Positions 1 to 5,442 of a stretch of DNA of 5,462 nt are shown in pieces; the stretch's first letter is position 1; every line of letters begins with the position of its first letter. The notes under the pieces are model-generated. The model saw only the letters and a program-made list of their open reading frames with translations. It was not told the origin of the DNA and did not search any database. Location: the NCBI GenBank assembly GCA_031266315.1, contig JAISBG010000566.1, positions 1 to 5,462 of the forward strand. Direction: 5' to 3'. The translations under genes and the position numbers were made by a program. Source of the DNA: Planctomycetaceae bacterium (lineage in GTDB: Bacteria > Planctomycetota > Planctomycetia > Pirellulales > Thermoguttaceae).

Positions 1-1059
1 GTCGAACTTCTTGTGGTGATTGCGATTATCGGCGTGTTAATCGCTCTTTTGTTGCCGGCAGTGCAAGCGGCGAGAGAAGCCGCAAGACGGATGATGTGTA
101 CAAACCATCTTAAACAAATCGGGGTTGCGGTACATAATTTTCACGATACACAGCGAGGTTTACCGCCGTCAATGATCGGGGCTGAAGGTGGTACAGATAA
201 TACCCGCTGGAACCGTGTAACTATTTTGCCCCTAATCTATCCATTTATGGAACAGGTTCAACTTTACGAAGAGTACAACTCCGCTAATTTCGATGGTAAA
301 ACCGGTTTCAATGTCTGGTTTTCCAACGCATGGTGGAACCTTTCCGGTACGAATCCGGGCGGATTAAACGAAGAAGGAAGAAAACGGCATGGTTCCGTTT
401 CACTTCTCCGTTGTCCAACCCGACGGAGCGGAGGTTCTCTTATCGTTACAGATTATATTGCAACATCGGCAGATACTACCGCTAGTGCTGCCGCTGGTCC
501 ACAGGGAGACTATTGTCCTGTTCTTTGTATGCACAAAGAAACTGCGGGAGTCACTCCTAACGCCGTCCATTGGCATATTGGAAATTCAGGAGCACAAATT
601 GCTTTTGATTGCGGACCTTTTCGGCAAGCTGTATTGATTAACGGAGACGGTAACACATGGTCACCTCGTGATACGATGGCTTGGTGGAGTGATGGAACCA
701 GTAATCAAATTCTTTTTGCGGAAAAACATATTCGACCGGAATTGATTGGTAAATGTTCCGATACCGGAGATGAAAGAGGAGATTGTAGTATTTTGAATTT
801 CGGTGAAAGCCGACGATTCCCAAGTATGAGATTCTTTTACGTACGAGCAGAAAACGGTGCATCACTATCGACAACTTATAAGAATTTCGCAAAAATCAAC
901 GATACCGGAATGGATGCATTTGGCAGTAGTCATGCAGGGATATGTAATTGTTTATTCGGTGACGGTTCCACCATTTCCGTATCTATCACAACACCAGCCA
1001 ACCCAATTATGGCAGCGCTCAGTCGTGTTAATGATGGTGTTGCCGTTGCATTACCATAG
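1..1059 (+). CDS. DUF1559 (SBP_bac_10) pilin-like exported protein, 5'-partial
   Basis: 352 codons are visible before the TAG stop; the start lies upstream of the window. The first visible residues, [19 protein letters not shown], are the hydrophobic helix of a type IV prepilin N-terminus. V and E would be positions 4 and 5 after the usual GFTL cleavage motif, so probably only 10-20 residues are missing. Next comes the DUF1559 signature [11 protein letters not shown] (residues 20-30), then [17 protein letters not shown] (33-49), LRCP (near 136-139), [11 protein letters not shown] (231-241) and, near the C-terminus, H311 with D321-G322, the family's H-X9-DG motif. Length and motif order match a complete family member, with no frameshift. 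The family is expanded in Planctomycetota, where members resemble pseudopilins; their biochemical role is not established. The protein is expected to be inserted in the inner membrane by its N-terminal helix, with a soluble domain outside. An internal GTG at 13 is not a credible start because it would remove part of the helix. Confidence 0.95.
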   Translation, partial: VELLVVIAIIGVLIALLLPAVQAAREAARRMMCTNHLKQIGVAVHNFHDTQRGLPPSMIGAEGGTDNTRWNRVTILPLIYPFMEQVQLYEEYNSANFDGKTGFNVWFSNAWWNLSGTNPGGLNEEGRKRHGSVSLLRCPTRRSGGSLIVTDYIATSADTTASAAAGPQGDYCPVLCMHKETAGVTPNAVHWHIGNSGAQIAFDCGPFRQAVLINGDGNTWSPRDTMAWWSDGTSNQILFAEKHIRPELIGKCSDTGDERGDCSILNFGESRRFPSMRFFYVRAENGASLSTTYKNFAKINDTGMDAFGSSHAGICNCLFGDGSTISVSITTPANPIMAALSRVNDGVAVALP

Positions 1060-1161
1060 AATATACTGTGTTAGTCATAAAATTAGTATTTTCATAATTA
1101 TTCACTGATGTTCCGCACCGTCGTTAAAAAGTCCTAATTTTACCGGATTCGGGTTTCCCAC

Positions 1162-1177
1162 TGGAATTTTTGTTAAA
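1162..1177 (+). repeat. Interspersed 16-nt repeat, copy 1
   Basis: tggaatttttgttaaa, about 100 bases after the stop of the DUF1559 gene. It differs by one base from each of the copies at 1390-1405 and 5245-5260. Weaker similarity to the 5245 copy continues for about 13 more bases (8 of 13 identical). Confidence 0.55.
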
Positions 1178-1216
1178 AATGAGCAATCATTAAGTGGGCA
1201 ACCTTTTTGTAGGTAG

Positions 1217-1239
1217 GCGACCTTTCGCTGAAAGGTCGC
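1217..1239. repeat. Perfect hairpin, left internal arm of the palindromic element
   Basis: A 9-bp perfect stem, gcgaccttt pairing with aaaggtcgc, closes a 5-nt loop cgctg. It is the left counterpart of the hairpin at 1324-1347. No T tract follows, so it does not look like an intrinsic terminator. Confidence 0.75.
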
Positions 1240-1255
1240 GTCGGCGATAGCCGAC
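1240..1255. repeat. Perfect 6-bp hairpin with gata loop
   Basis: gtcggc pairs with gccgac around a gata loop. It starts directly after the hairpin at 1217-1239, so the two could stack in RNA or single-stranded DNA. It forms part of the 1106-1380 element. Confidence 0.6.
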
Positions 1256-1300
1256 AGTGAATCAGGTTAACGACGATAAATTGTGTTGCCTTCCGTTTTG

Positions 1301-1316
1301 GAGTCGAGTACGACTC
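1301..1316. repeat. Perfect 6-bp hairpin with agta loop
   Basis: gagtcg pairs with cgactc around an agta loop. It lies four bases before the right arm of the palindromic element and mirrors the position of the 1240-1255 hairpin on the left side, although its sequence differs. Confidence 0.55.
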
Positions 1317-1323
1317 AACCGGC

Positions 1324-1347
1324 GCGACCCTTCAGCGAAGGGATCGC
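1324..1347. repeat. Hairpin, right internal arm of the palindromic element
   Basis: gcgaccctt pairs with aaggg and tcgc, with one bulged A at 1343 and a cagcg loop. Its reverse complement closely matches the left hairpin. The differences c/t and a/g largely fall at paired positions, so the fold is kept, as expected for a repeat under structural constraint. A run of seven T follows at 1353-1359, six bases after the stem, so weak terminator activity on the + strand is possible but not convincing. Confidence 0.6.
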
Positions 1348-1389
1348 CCACCTTTTTTTAAACTACGGGGCGGAACATGAGTTATTTAG

Positions 1390-1405
1390 TGTAATTTTTG
1401 TTAAA
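1390..1405 (+). repeat. Interspersed 16-nt repeat, copy 2
   Basis: tgtaatttttgttaaa, one mismatch to copy 1. It lies ten bases outside the right end of the nested palindromic element, in the same orientation as the other copies. Confidence 0.45.
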
Positions 1406-1485
1406 AATTTGTATGGCTATTTACTTTTACTTAATAGGTACAAAAAGCGGAGTAACTCGATAGGGTTTCATTAAATCCGCTTGCG

Positions 1486-1518
1486 AACTATCCACTATTA
1501 ACTATCAACTCTCCACTA
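1486..1518. repeat. Imperfect short tandem tract (ACTATC/TCCACTA)
   Basis: aactatc occurs at 1486-1492 and 1500-1506. tatccacta at 1489-1497 is echoed by tctccacta at 1510-1518, a 21-nt offset. The tract looks like a degraded simple repeat. No function can be assigned. Confidence 0.4.
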
Positions 1519-1550
1519 AAGTTTTGCCTTTCAGACAGTGGTTTCGTTGA

Positions 1551-1585
1551 TTCGTAATCGCAGGTCAAAGACCTGCGGTTACGAA
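1551..1585. repeat. Strong 15-bp hairpin
   Basis: Fifteen bases (ttcgtaatcgcaggt) pair with 1571-1585 around a caaag loop; the only non-Watson-Crick pair is one T·G. It is the strongest simple hairpin in the window. It is followed by aataa rather than a T run, so by itself it is not a canonical intrinsic terminator. It may be a dispersed palindromic repeat or a bidirectional structural element. Confidence 0.65.
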
Positions 1586-1590
1586 AATAA

Positions 1591-1615
1591 AGCCCTATCG
1601 GGCTATTCGATTTTT
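1591..1615 (+). terminator. Possible intrinsic terminator
   Basis: agccc pairs with gggct (1591-1604) around a tatc loop, and a run of five T begins seven bases later (1611-1615). The gap between stem and T run is longer than ideal. It lies about 530 bases past the DUF1559 stop, so a role in ending that transcript is uncertain; it may act with the hairpin at 1551-1585. Confidence 0.3.
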
Positions 1616-1689
1616 CGGATCAATCTGGAAGATAATTATTTAGAAACTTGAAAAATACCAAATATAACACTAACGGAGTATAACTATAG

Positions 1690-1816
1690 GTAACTTCTAA
1701 AAATCTTTAGCAAAGATTATTTTTTGACAAGATATACATGATTTACTGGAATTTTATTTGATTTTTATCCTGTAAATTTTGTAAATCCTGTCAAAAAATA
1801 GGTTTTTGGAAGTTGC
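1690..1816. repeat. Long two-part inverted repeat
   Basis: The inner arms are 1719-1750 and 1768-1799, each 32 nt and about 80% complementary, starting attttttgaca from either outer end. The outer arms are 1690-1706 and 1800-1816, with 14 of 17 matches; several of the mismatches would be G·U pairs in RNA. The left arms are separated by 12 unpaired bases. The whole tract could fold into one long hairpin. It encodes no protein and may be a non-autonomous palindromic repeat. Confidence 0.6.
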
Positions 1817-1852
1817 TTACAGAGAACACAGAGGAAATACAGATTTTAGTGT

Positions 1853-1923
1853 GATTTGTGAATTTGAGAGATTTGAAGAATTTGAAAGATTTGTAATGTT
1901 TGTAATGTTTGTAATGTTTGGGA
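1853..1923 (+). repeat. Degenerate 9-nt tandem repeat array
   Basis: About eight units of roughly 9 nt, each centred on a TTTG core. Units beginning at 1861, 1870, 1879 and 1888 read aatttgaga, gatttgaag, aatttgaaa and gatttgtaa. The final part is a near-perfect triplicate of tgtaatgtt at 1892-1918. The period is a multiple of three but stops interrupt every plausible frame, so this is not coding. It looks like a replication-slippage minisatellite. Confidence 0.65.
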
Positions 1924-2062
1924 AATAAACTTGCTCATTTTACGAACCGTTTCATTACTTATAGGAAAATCTTTTGTAAAAATAAATCGAGTTTAACGGT
2001 TTTTCTAATTATTCCGGTTATTCCGAGCCGATGTTTACCGCAATGGGTCGGTGTTGCGCCCG

Positions 2063-2096
2063 ATTTTGAGTTCAAGTAATCTCATTTTGAGTTCAA
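2063..2096 (+). promoter_or_regulatory. Pair of 13-nt direct repeats, possible operator
   Basis: attttgagttcaa occurs identically at 2063-2075 and 2084-2096. The start-to-start distance is 21 nt, about two helical turns, which would place two bound proteins on the same DNA face. The pair lies about 105-140 bases upstream of the lipoprotein ATG. A regulator site is inferred only from spacing and position; no regulator is identified and a chance or slippage duplication is possible. Confidence 0.35.
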
Positions 2097-2103
2097 TCAA
2101 ACA

Positions 2104-2118
2104 AAATTGAATCAATTT
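2104..2118. promoter_or_regulatory. Small perfect palindrome upstream of the lipoprotein gene
   Basis: aaattga and tcaattt flank a central A, giving perfect 7-bp arms. It sits eight bases after the paired direct repeats and about 84 bases before the ATG. It could be a dimer-binding operator, but AT-rich DNA yields such palindromes by chance. Confidence 0.25.
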
Positions 2119-2158
2119 GAATAGGATTGAGCAAAATCGGCAAAATACACAAAATAAA

Positions 2159-2197
2159 AACCGATACTTCGGTTCGGTAACAACCGTTCGGTAACAA
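2159..2197 (+). promoter_or_regulatory. Structured leader with duplicated GTTCGGTAACAA before the start codon
   Basis: A tight hairpin (aaccga, loop tact, tcggtt; 2159-2174) is followed by two identical 12-nt repeats, gttcggtaacaa, at 2172-2183 and 2186-2197. The second copy ends four bases before the ATG, where a ribosome-binding site would be. No purine-rich Shine-Dalgarno sequence is visible. A second small stem (cggt with accg, 2175-2186) is also possible. Translation may be leader-structured or Shine-Dalgarno-independent, as is common in Planctomycetota; this is inference. Confidence 0.4.
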
Positions 2198-2201
2198 GAC
2201 C

Positions 2202-5200
2202 ATGTTTAATTTATTTTCCTTCAATATGTTCCGCTTTTCTAATATCTTGATTTTGTTGTTCACAATCGGTCTTGCTTTAGGTCTGGTCGGTTGTTCGCAC
2301 AAAAAAACAAATCGGGGACATCTTTTCCGGTGTGATTGGGCGTTCGAGTACAATCGAACACCGTGGGTCGGTTGTCCGCCCAATTCAGGATGCAATGACG
2401 AAAACAGTTGCAATATAGAGGGTTGCGAAAAATGTTCCTCCGGTAAAAAAGGACTTTTGGACTATTTCAAAAAAGGCAACGACCATGATTGTTCTTGTGA
2501 AGGGCATAAGCAAAACAAAGGATTCCGTCGGCATTGCGGTTTGACGCCGGAGTGTACGGCAAAAAATCCCTGTTGCCGAACACTCGGTTGCGGAATGTGG
2601 ATTGATCCCGCCAACCCAAATTCTTTTGCCGAAATCGGAAACGGCGCAAAGGCTTGCGGATTGACGCCGTTTTGCAGTCCGATGAAACCGTGCGGTTTAA
2701 CTCCGAATTGCGGTCGGGTTACCAATCCCAATTACATGAATCAGCAGATGTTGATGCTTGGCAACAACGGAATGGTTTTGCCCAACACGGCAACAGCACC
2801 GTCAACAATGTTGCCGAACCCGAATATTCCTGCTGTCCCAACACCGATTCCGCCTAAAAGAACCATTGAAACTCCGCCGATACAGCCGACAACTCCTAAA
2901 ACACCGGTTCTTGCGGGACCGAATGGTTTACTAATTTCGATGGGAATTGTTCCCGGCGTTTCGACAATTACAACGGGCGGCGTGGTGGCGGCGGCTGGTG
3001 TTACAACACCGGTCGGAATAATGACTCCAGCCGGTGTTCGATTGCCGAATGGTGTTGTCAATAGCAATGCTGTTATCAAAGCCTGTGCGATGCATCCGGG
3101 TTGCACGGCGGCGCGACCATGCGGTATGACACCCGGTTGCGGTATGATGGTTCCGGTGGCGATGGTTTCAAATAACGCCGTACAACTCGCTTCGGCTCTG
3201 CAATTTCCGGGTATTGCCGGAGGAATCATGCAAGCCGGAGGAATGCCGGTAGGAACCGCCAACAACCGTTTTGCCTATCCGAATCCGATGATGAATCAGC
3301 CGGTCAATGGTTTGACGATGAACGGTTTTTCCCAAGCAGGTTATCCGCCCATTGGTTACGCACCGACGGGCTATTCACGACACAATCGGCTTGCTGTTGA
3401 AGGTTTAATTGAAACCGGAGAAAACACGGAAGAGGAAGAACCGCAAACGGAAGAACCCGAAACGGAAATAAAATCGTCGATGCCGGTTCCGCGATTTCAC
3501 CCGATTCCTACGAAACCGGTTTTTCAACGAAGTGAAGGTTTGCCGGTTTCACCCCGAACCGGAAACAATAAAAAGACAACAACTTCTTCCGGTAAAACAA
3601 TTTCCCAAACAACTTTCAAAACAACCGTTGGCAAATCAATGACCGATGAGCCGACTGCCGTAAATTCAAAACGTTTTTTTTCCGTTGAAGCCTTGAACGA
3701 AGCGATGGAGCAGGCGTATCTCGAAGGAATGTCTGCCGCCATGGATGAAGTCGAAGAAGAACTTGATATGCGGTCTGGCGAATTAACTGCACAGTCGGAA
3801 GAATTGGAAAAAAACAAGATGCAGGAAAAAATTCTGGAGCAGGCTCAAAAACTTCAGGCAAAAATCGAAAAGCAAAAAGAACTTGAGTTGCAGATTCAAC
3901 AAGATGCGTTACGGAAAGAAGCTCGCCGTATTGCCGCACAAACAACAGAGGAGCAGGAAATACGAGAACAGGAAATTCGGGAGGAAGCCGCGCGTGAAAT
4001 GGCTGTTCGGGAACGAGTGATTCGCGAAGAGGCTGCCCGTGAAATAGCGGCTCAGGAACAAGCATTGCAAGCCCAATTAGCGCAACAAACTCAACTTTGG
4101 GAATCTGCCGGAATGCAACAGGCTCTGATGACGCAACCCCAAACAGTTTCAATTCCTCAAACATATCCGACTCGACAAACACCTCAAACTGTCCAGCCGG
4201 TTAATTACAATATGAACATGAACACGAATATAAATTCACCAACCGGAGGAAAAGAACTCATTGCGTCTGCTGTCGATTTTTTGAGAGGAAATGGACAACG
4301 GATGAATCAGCAACCTCCGGCAAATAGAATGAGACTGCCGAATCAAAATCAACCGATGATTATGAATCAACCCATGATGACCTCTAATTCCGTAACACAA
4401 CAAAACGCAAGATACGCAATACAACCCGCTCAACAAAGGTTTCCGCAAACAATGCCGTTCAATAGTATGCCCAATGGTATATCCAACGATATTATGCCAA
4501 ACGGTATGCCGAATAATATGCCAAACACGGCAACGATTTCCGGTTTCGGTTTGCTTCAATCGGCAAAATCGACGGGAACAAATTTTCTTTCTACAATATC
4601 AGGCGTTATGTCGCCATTTTCCGGTTTGCTTGGTTCAGACATGCCTAACGTAAGGCAACAAGGACAAGTTGTTCCCCGACCAATCTCTGCTACGCGACCA
4701 ATTCCGATGAGTCAACAAATTCCAATGGGTCAGCAAGTTCCGGTCAGTCAGACGGTTCCGGTTAATCAATTGGCTAATCAACTGATTAATCAACCAGTTA
4801 ATCAACCGGTTCCTCGTTCCGGTACGGTTGCTCAACAAACGGTTCGCAATGTCCGACAAACAGGGGTGTTACAGAAAAATGGATCGCCCATTCCGGCAAC
4901 ACCGCCTAAAGTGCCAATTCCTCAATTATCACAAAATTATTCTTCTCAATATTGTCCAGATTGCCCTGAACCTTTGCCGGAACATGATTCCTCTGTCCGA
5001 CACACCGCTTCGGTAACAATGAATAAACGGATTCCTTTTCCGATGTCGCAAAAGACATTTGAAGAGGAATCGGATATTTTCGTACCAGAGTTGCCGCAAA
5101 AGCCGCCGACAAAATCAAAAACAATCACAAAACCCAAAAGAATCATCGAAGTCGATGACGAAGAAGAAACGTCAATGATTCGTCAGGCTAATTTTATTGA

Positions 5201-5207
5201 TCGATAA
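2202..5207 (+). CDS. Large Cys-module, coiled-coil, Pro/Gln-rich predicted lipoprotein
   Basis: A 1001-residue product, not recognised as a named family. Residues 1-31 form a lipoprotein signal: hydrophobic core ILILLFTIGLALGLVGC with lipobox LVG-C31. Ser at +2 would favour outer-membrane sorting by the E. coli rule, whose validity here is unknown. Then: Cys-rich modules at 58-78, 112-131, 152-171 and 295-314; a Gly/Val/Pro/Thr-rich stretch (about 190-360); an acidic Glu patch (404-422); a predicted coiled coil rich in Glu, Arg, Ala and Gln (about 494-631); a Pro/Gln/Asn/Met-rich low-complexity tail (about 640-910) with short repeats; a CPDC motif (918-921); and a mixed-charge end (EVDDEEET near 983-990). 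No catalytic motif is visible. I infer an envelope-anchored structural or scaffolding protein. The ATG at 2202 is taken because the frame opens there; ATG 2226 (Met9) would give an equally good signal. No Shine-Dalgarno site supports either. The frame is intact to a TAA stop. Confidence 0.88.
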   Translation: MFNLFSFNMFRFSNILILLFTIGLALGLVGCSHKKTNRGHLFRCDWAFEYNRTPWVGCPPNSGCNDENSCNIEGCEKCSSGKKGLLDYFKKGNDHDCSCEGHKQNKGFRRHCGLTPECTAKNPCCRTLGCGMWIDPANPNSFAEIGNGAKACGLTPFCSPMKPCGLTPNCGRVTNPNYMNQQMLMLGNNGMVLPNTATAPSTMLPNPNIPAVPTPIPPKRTIETPPIQPTTPKTPVLAGPNGLLISMGIVPGVSTITTGGVVAAAGVTTPVGIMTPAGVRLPNGVVNSNAVIKACAMHPGCTAARPCGMTPGCGMMVPVAMVSNNAVQLASALQFPGIAGGIMQAGGMPVGTANNRFAYPNPMMNQPVNGLTMNGFSQAGYPPIGYAPTGYSRHNRLAVEGLIETGENTEEEEPQTEEPETEIKSSMPVPRFHPIPTKPVFQRSEGLPVSPRTGNNKKTTTSSGKTISQTTFKTTVGKSMTDEPTAVNSKRFFSVEALNEAMEQAYLEGMSAAMDEVEEELDMRSGELTAQSEELEKNKMQEKILEQAQKLQAKIEKQKELELQIQQDALRKEARRIAAQTTEEQEIREQEIREEAAREMAVRERVIREEAAREIAAQEQALQAQLAQQTQLWESAGMQQALMTQPQTVSIPQTYPTRQTPQTVQPVNYNMNMNTNINSPTGGKELIASAVDFLRGNGQRMNQQPPANRMRLPNQNQPMIMNQPMMTSNSVTQQNARYAIQPAQQRFPQTMPFNSMPNGISNDIMPNGMPNNMPNTATISGFGLLQSAKSTGTNFLSTISGVMSPFSGLLGSDMPNVRQQGQVVPRPISATRPIPMSQQIPMGQQVPVSQTVPVNQLANQLINQPVNQPVPRSGTVAQQTVRNVRQTGVLQKNGSPIPATPPKVPIPQLSQNYSSQYCPDCPEPLPEHDSSVRHTASVTMNKRIPFPMSQKTFEEESDIFVPELPQKPPTKSKTITKPKRIIEVDDEEETSMIRQANFIDR
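2373..3143 (+). other. Four cysteine-rich modules within the lipoprotein
   Basis: Module B has Cys112, 118, 124 and 130; C has Cys152, 158, 164 and 170; D has Cys295, 301, 307 and 313: exact six-residue spacing. The pattern is C-[GA]-[LM]-[TH]-P-x-C-x4-P-C-x5-C-G in C and D; B keeps the Cys and PC positions but loses the second CGxTP half. Modules C and D are internal duplications of C-G-[LM]-T-P-x-C. An upstream degenerate module A has Cys58, 64, 70 and 75. Modules B-D occupy 2535-2594, 2655-2714 and 3084-3143. Because the protein is exported, disulfides or metal binding are both possible; the sequence does not decide. B to C are 20 residues apart, while D is separated by about 124 Gly/Val/Pro-rich residues. 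Confidence 0.8.
3681..4094 (+). other. Predicted long coiled coil within the lipoprotein
   Basis: Residues about 494-631 lack Pro and Gly after the first 40 residues and are dense in Glu, Gln, Ala, Arg and Lys, as in a long helix. A 15-residue internal repeat is visible: IREEAAREMAVRERV (592-606) followed by IREEAAREIAAQEQA (607-621). A related IREQE precedes it. The likely role is oligomerisation or a spacer rod. Coiled-coil status is judged by eye. Confidence 0.7.
4701..4811 (+). repeat. Hexapeptide then NQ tetrapeptide coding repeats
   Basis: Residues 834-857 are four hexapeptides: IPMSQQ, IPMGQQ, VPVSQT, VPVNQL. They run into three four-residue steps, LANQ, LINQ and PVNQ (857-868), ending at PV (869-870). 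At the DNA level the units vary at synonymous and near-synonymous positions, so this is an aged expansion rather than a recent slippage. The segment is likely disordered. Confidence 0.65.
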
Positions 5208-5442
5208 TTATTCACAAATAACAATCTGTTTGATAATATTTCAGTGGAATTTTCGTTAAAGGTAGGCAACCATCAGGCAATGGTTTCAAGTTAAGCGAAT
5301 GATGTTAAGAATAGGGAGTTTATCTGTAATATTAAATAAATTAAAAGGTTTGGTCAATTTTTGTATTTTTGCGAAAATTTTTTGATTCGATTTTAAATTG
5401 GAAAAATTTTTCGTCTTGCTGAAAATTGGCGGAGCGAGTAGA
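5208..5442. other. AT-rich non-coding region after the lipoprotein gene
   Basis: 235 bases with no credible gene. They hold an interspersed repeat copy with a small hairpin (5245-5285) and homopolymeric A/T tracts. cgaaaattttttg near 5372-5384 and ggaaaaatttttcg near 5400-5413 are loosely inverted copies. No strong intrinsic terminator is visible. Confidence 0.6.
5245..5285 (+). repeat. Interspersed repeat copy 3 with hairpin
   Basis: tggaattttcgttaaa (5245-5260) is the third copy of the 16-nt repeat. It runs straight into ggtaggcaacc (5261-5271), which matches 1212-1222 with one mismatch, that is, the start of the left hairpin of the palindromic element. A hairpin follows: aaccat with atggtt (5268-5285), loop six. 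So two blocks seen separately after gene 1 occur fused here, about 40 bases after the stop of gene 2. Confidence 0.55.

Larger units (their letters stand above)
1106..1380. repeat. MITE-like nested palindromic element
   Basis: The outer ends form an imperfect inverted repeat: 1106-1121 (tgatgttccgcaccgt) matches the reverse complement of 1365-1380 at 14 of 16 bases. Inside, 1212-1242 and 1321-1352 form a second inverted pair; each arm is itself a hairpin with cgctg/cagcg in the loop. Two further perfect 6-bp hairpins lie at 1240-1255 and 1301-1316. There is no transposase and I see no clear target-site duplication. This nested architecture resembles a non-autonomous MITE or a REP/BIME-like mosaic repeat. 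The boundaries are inferred from the outer inverted repeat only. Confidence 0.6.
1060..2201. other. Gene-free, repeat-rich intergenic region
   Basis: About 1.14 kb between the two main genes with no convincing coding region on either strand. It is AT-rich, especially 1600-2160. It contains, in order: a nested palindromic element (1106-1380), an imperfect short tandem tract (1486-1518), a strong hairpin and a terminator-like hairpin (1551-1604), a long inverted repeat (1690-1816), a 9-nt tandem array (about 1853-1923), a pair of 13-nt direct repeats (2063-2096), a small palindrome (2104-2118) and a structured leader (2159-2197). I found no clear sigma70-type promoter, tRNA or other known RNA family. 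The density of palindromes suggests accumulated non-autonomous repeats plus control sequences for the downstream gene. Confidence 0.8.

Noticed and set aside
1212..1352. tRNA or other structured RNA gene
   Set aside because: The hairpins do not form a cloverleaf, there is no T-arm consensus, and the arms are inverted copies of each other, which fits a palindromic repeat better.
1283..1474. A 63-codon open frame on the + strand within the intergenic region
   Set aside because: It runs across the hairpins and right end of the palindromic element, so its residues come from repeat DNA. No ribosome-binding site and no recognisable domain.
1724..1752. TTGACA as a -35 promoter box on the + strand
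   Set aside because: It lies in an arm of the long inverted repeat, and no TATAAT-like hexamer follows at 16-18 bases. The mirror copy on the - strand gives only GATAAA at 19 bases.
1853..1923. CRISPR array
   Set aside because: The units are only 9 nt and directly contiguous, with no spacers; this is a simple tandem repeat.
1931..1965. TTGCTC and TATAGG as a promoter for the lipoprotein gene
   Set aside because: The spacer is 23 bases, too long for a sigma70-type promoter, and the site is over 230 bases from the ATG.
2093..2413. A 106-codon open frame on the - strand over the lipoprotein promoter zone and signal peptide
   Set aside because: It overlaps the regulatory leader and well-supported coding sequence of the opposite strand; the product has no recognisable feature.
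2741..3265. A 174-codon open frame on the - strand inside the lipoprotein gene
   Set aside because: It is antisense to the low-complexity Gly/Val/Pro region; its Ile/Pro/Gly/Thr-rich sequence mirrors that composition. The + strand frame is far longer and has a signal peptide and repeated modules.
3616..4182. A 188-codon open frame on the - strand opposite the coiled coil
   Set aside because: Its Leu/Phe/Pro/Val-rich sequence is what Glu/Gln/Lys codons give when read in reverse. No start signal or domain is seen.
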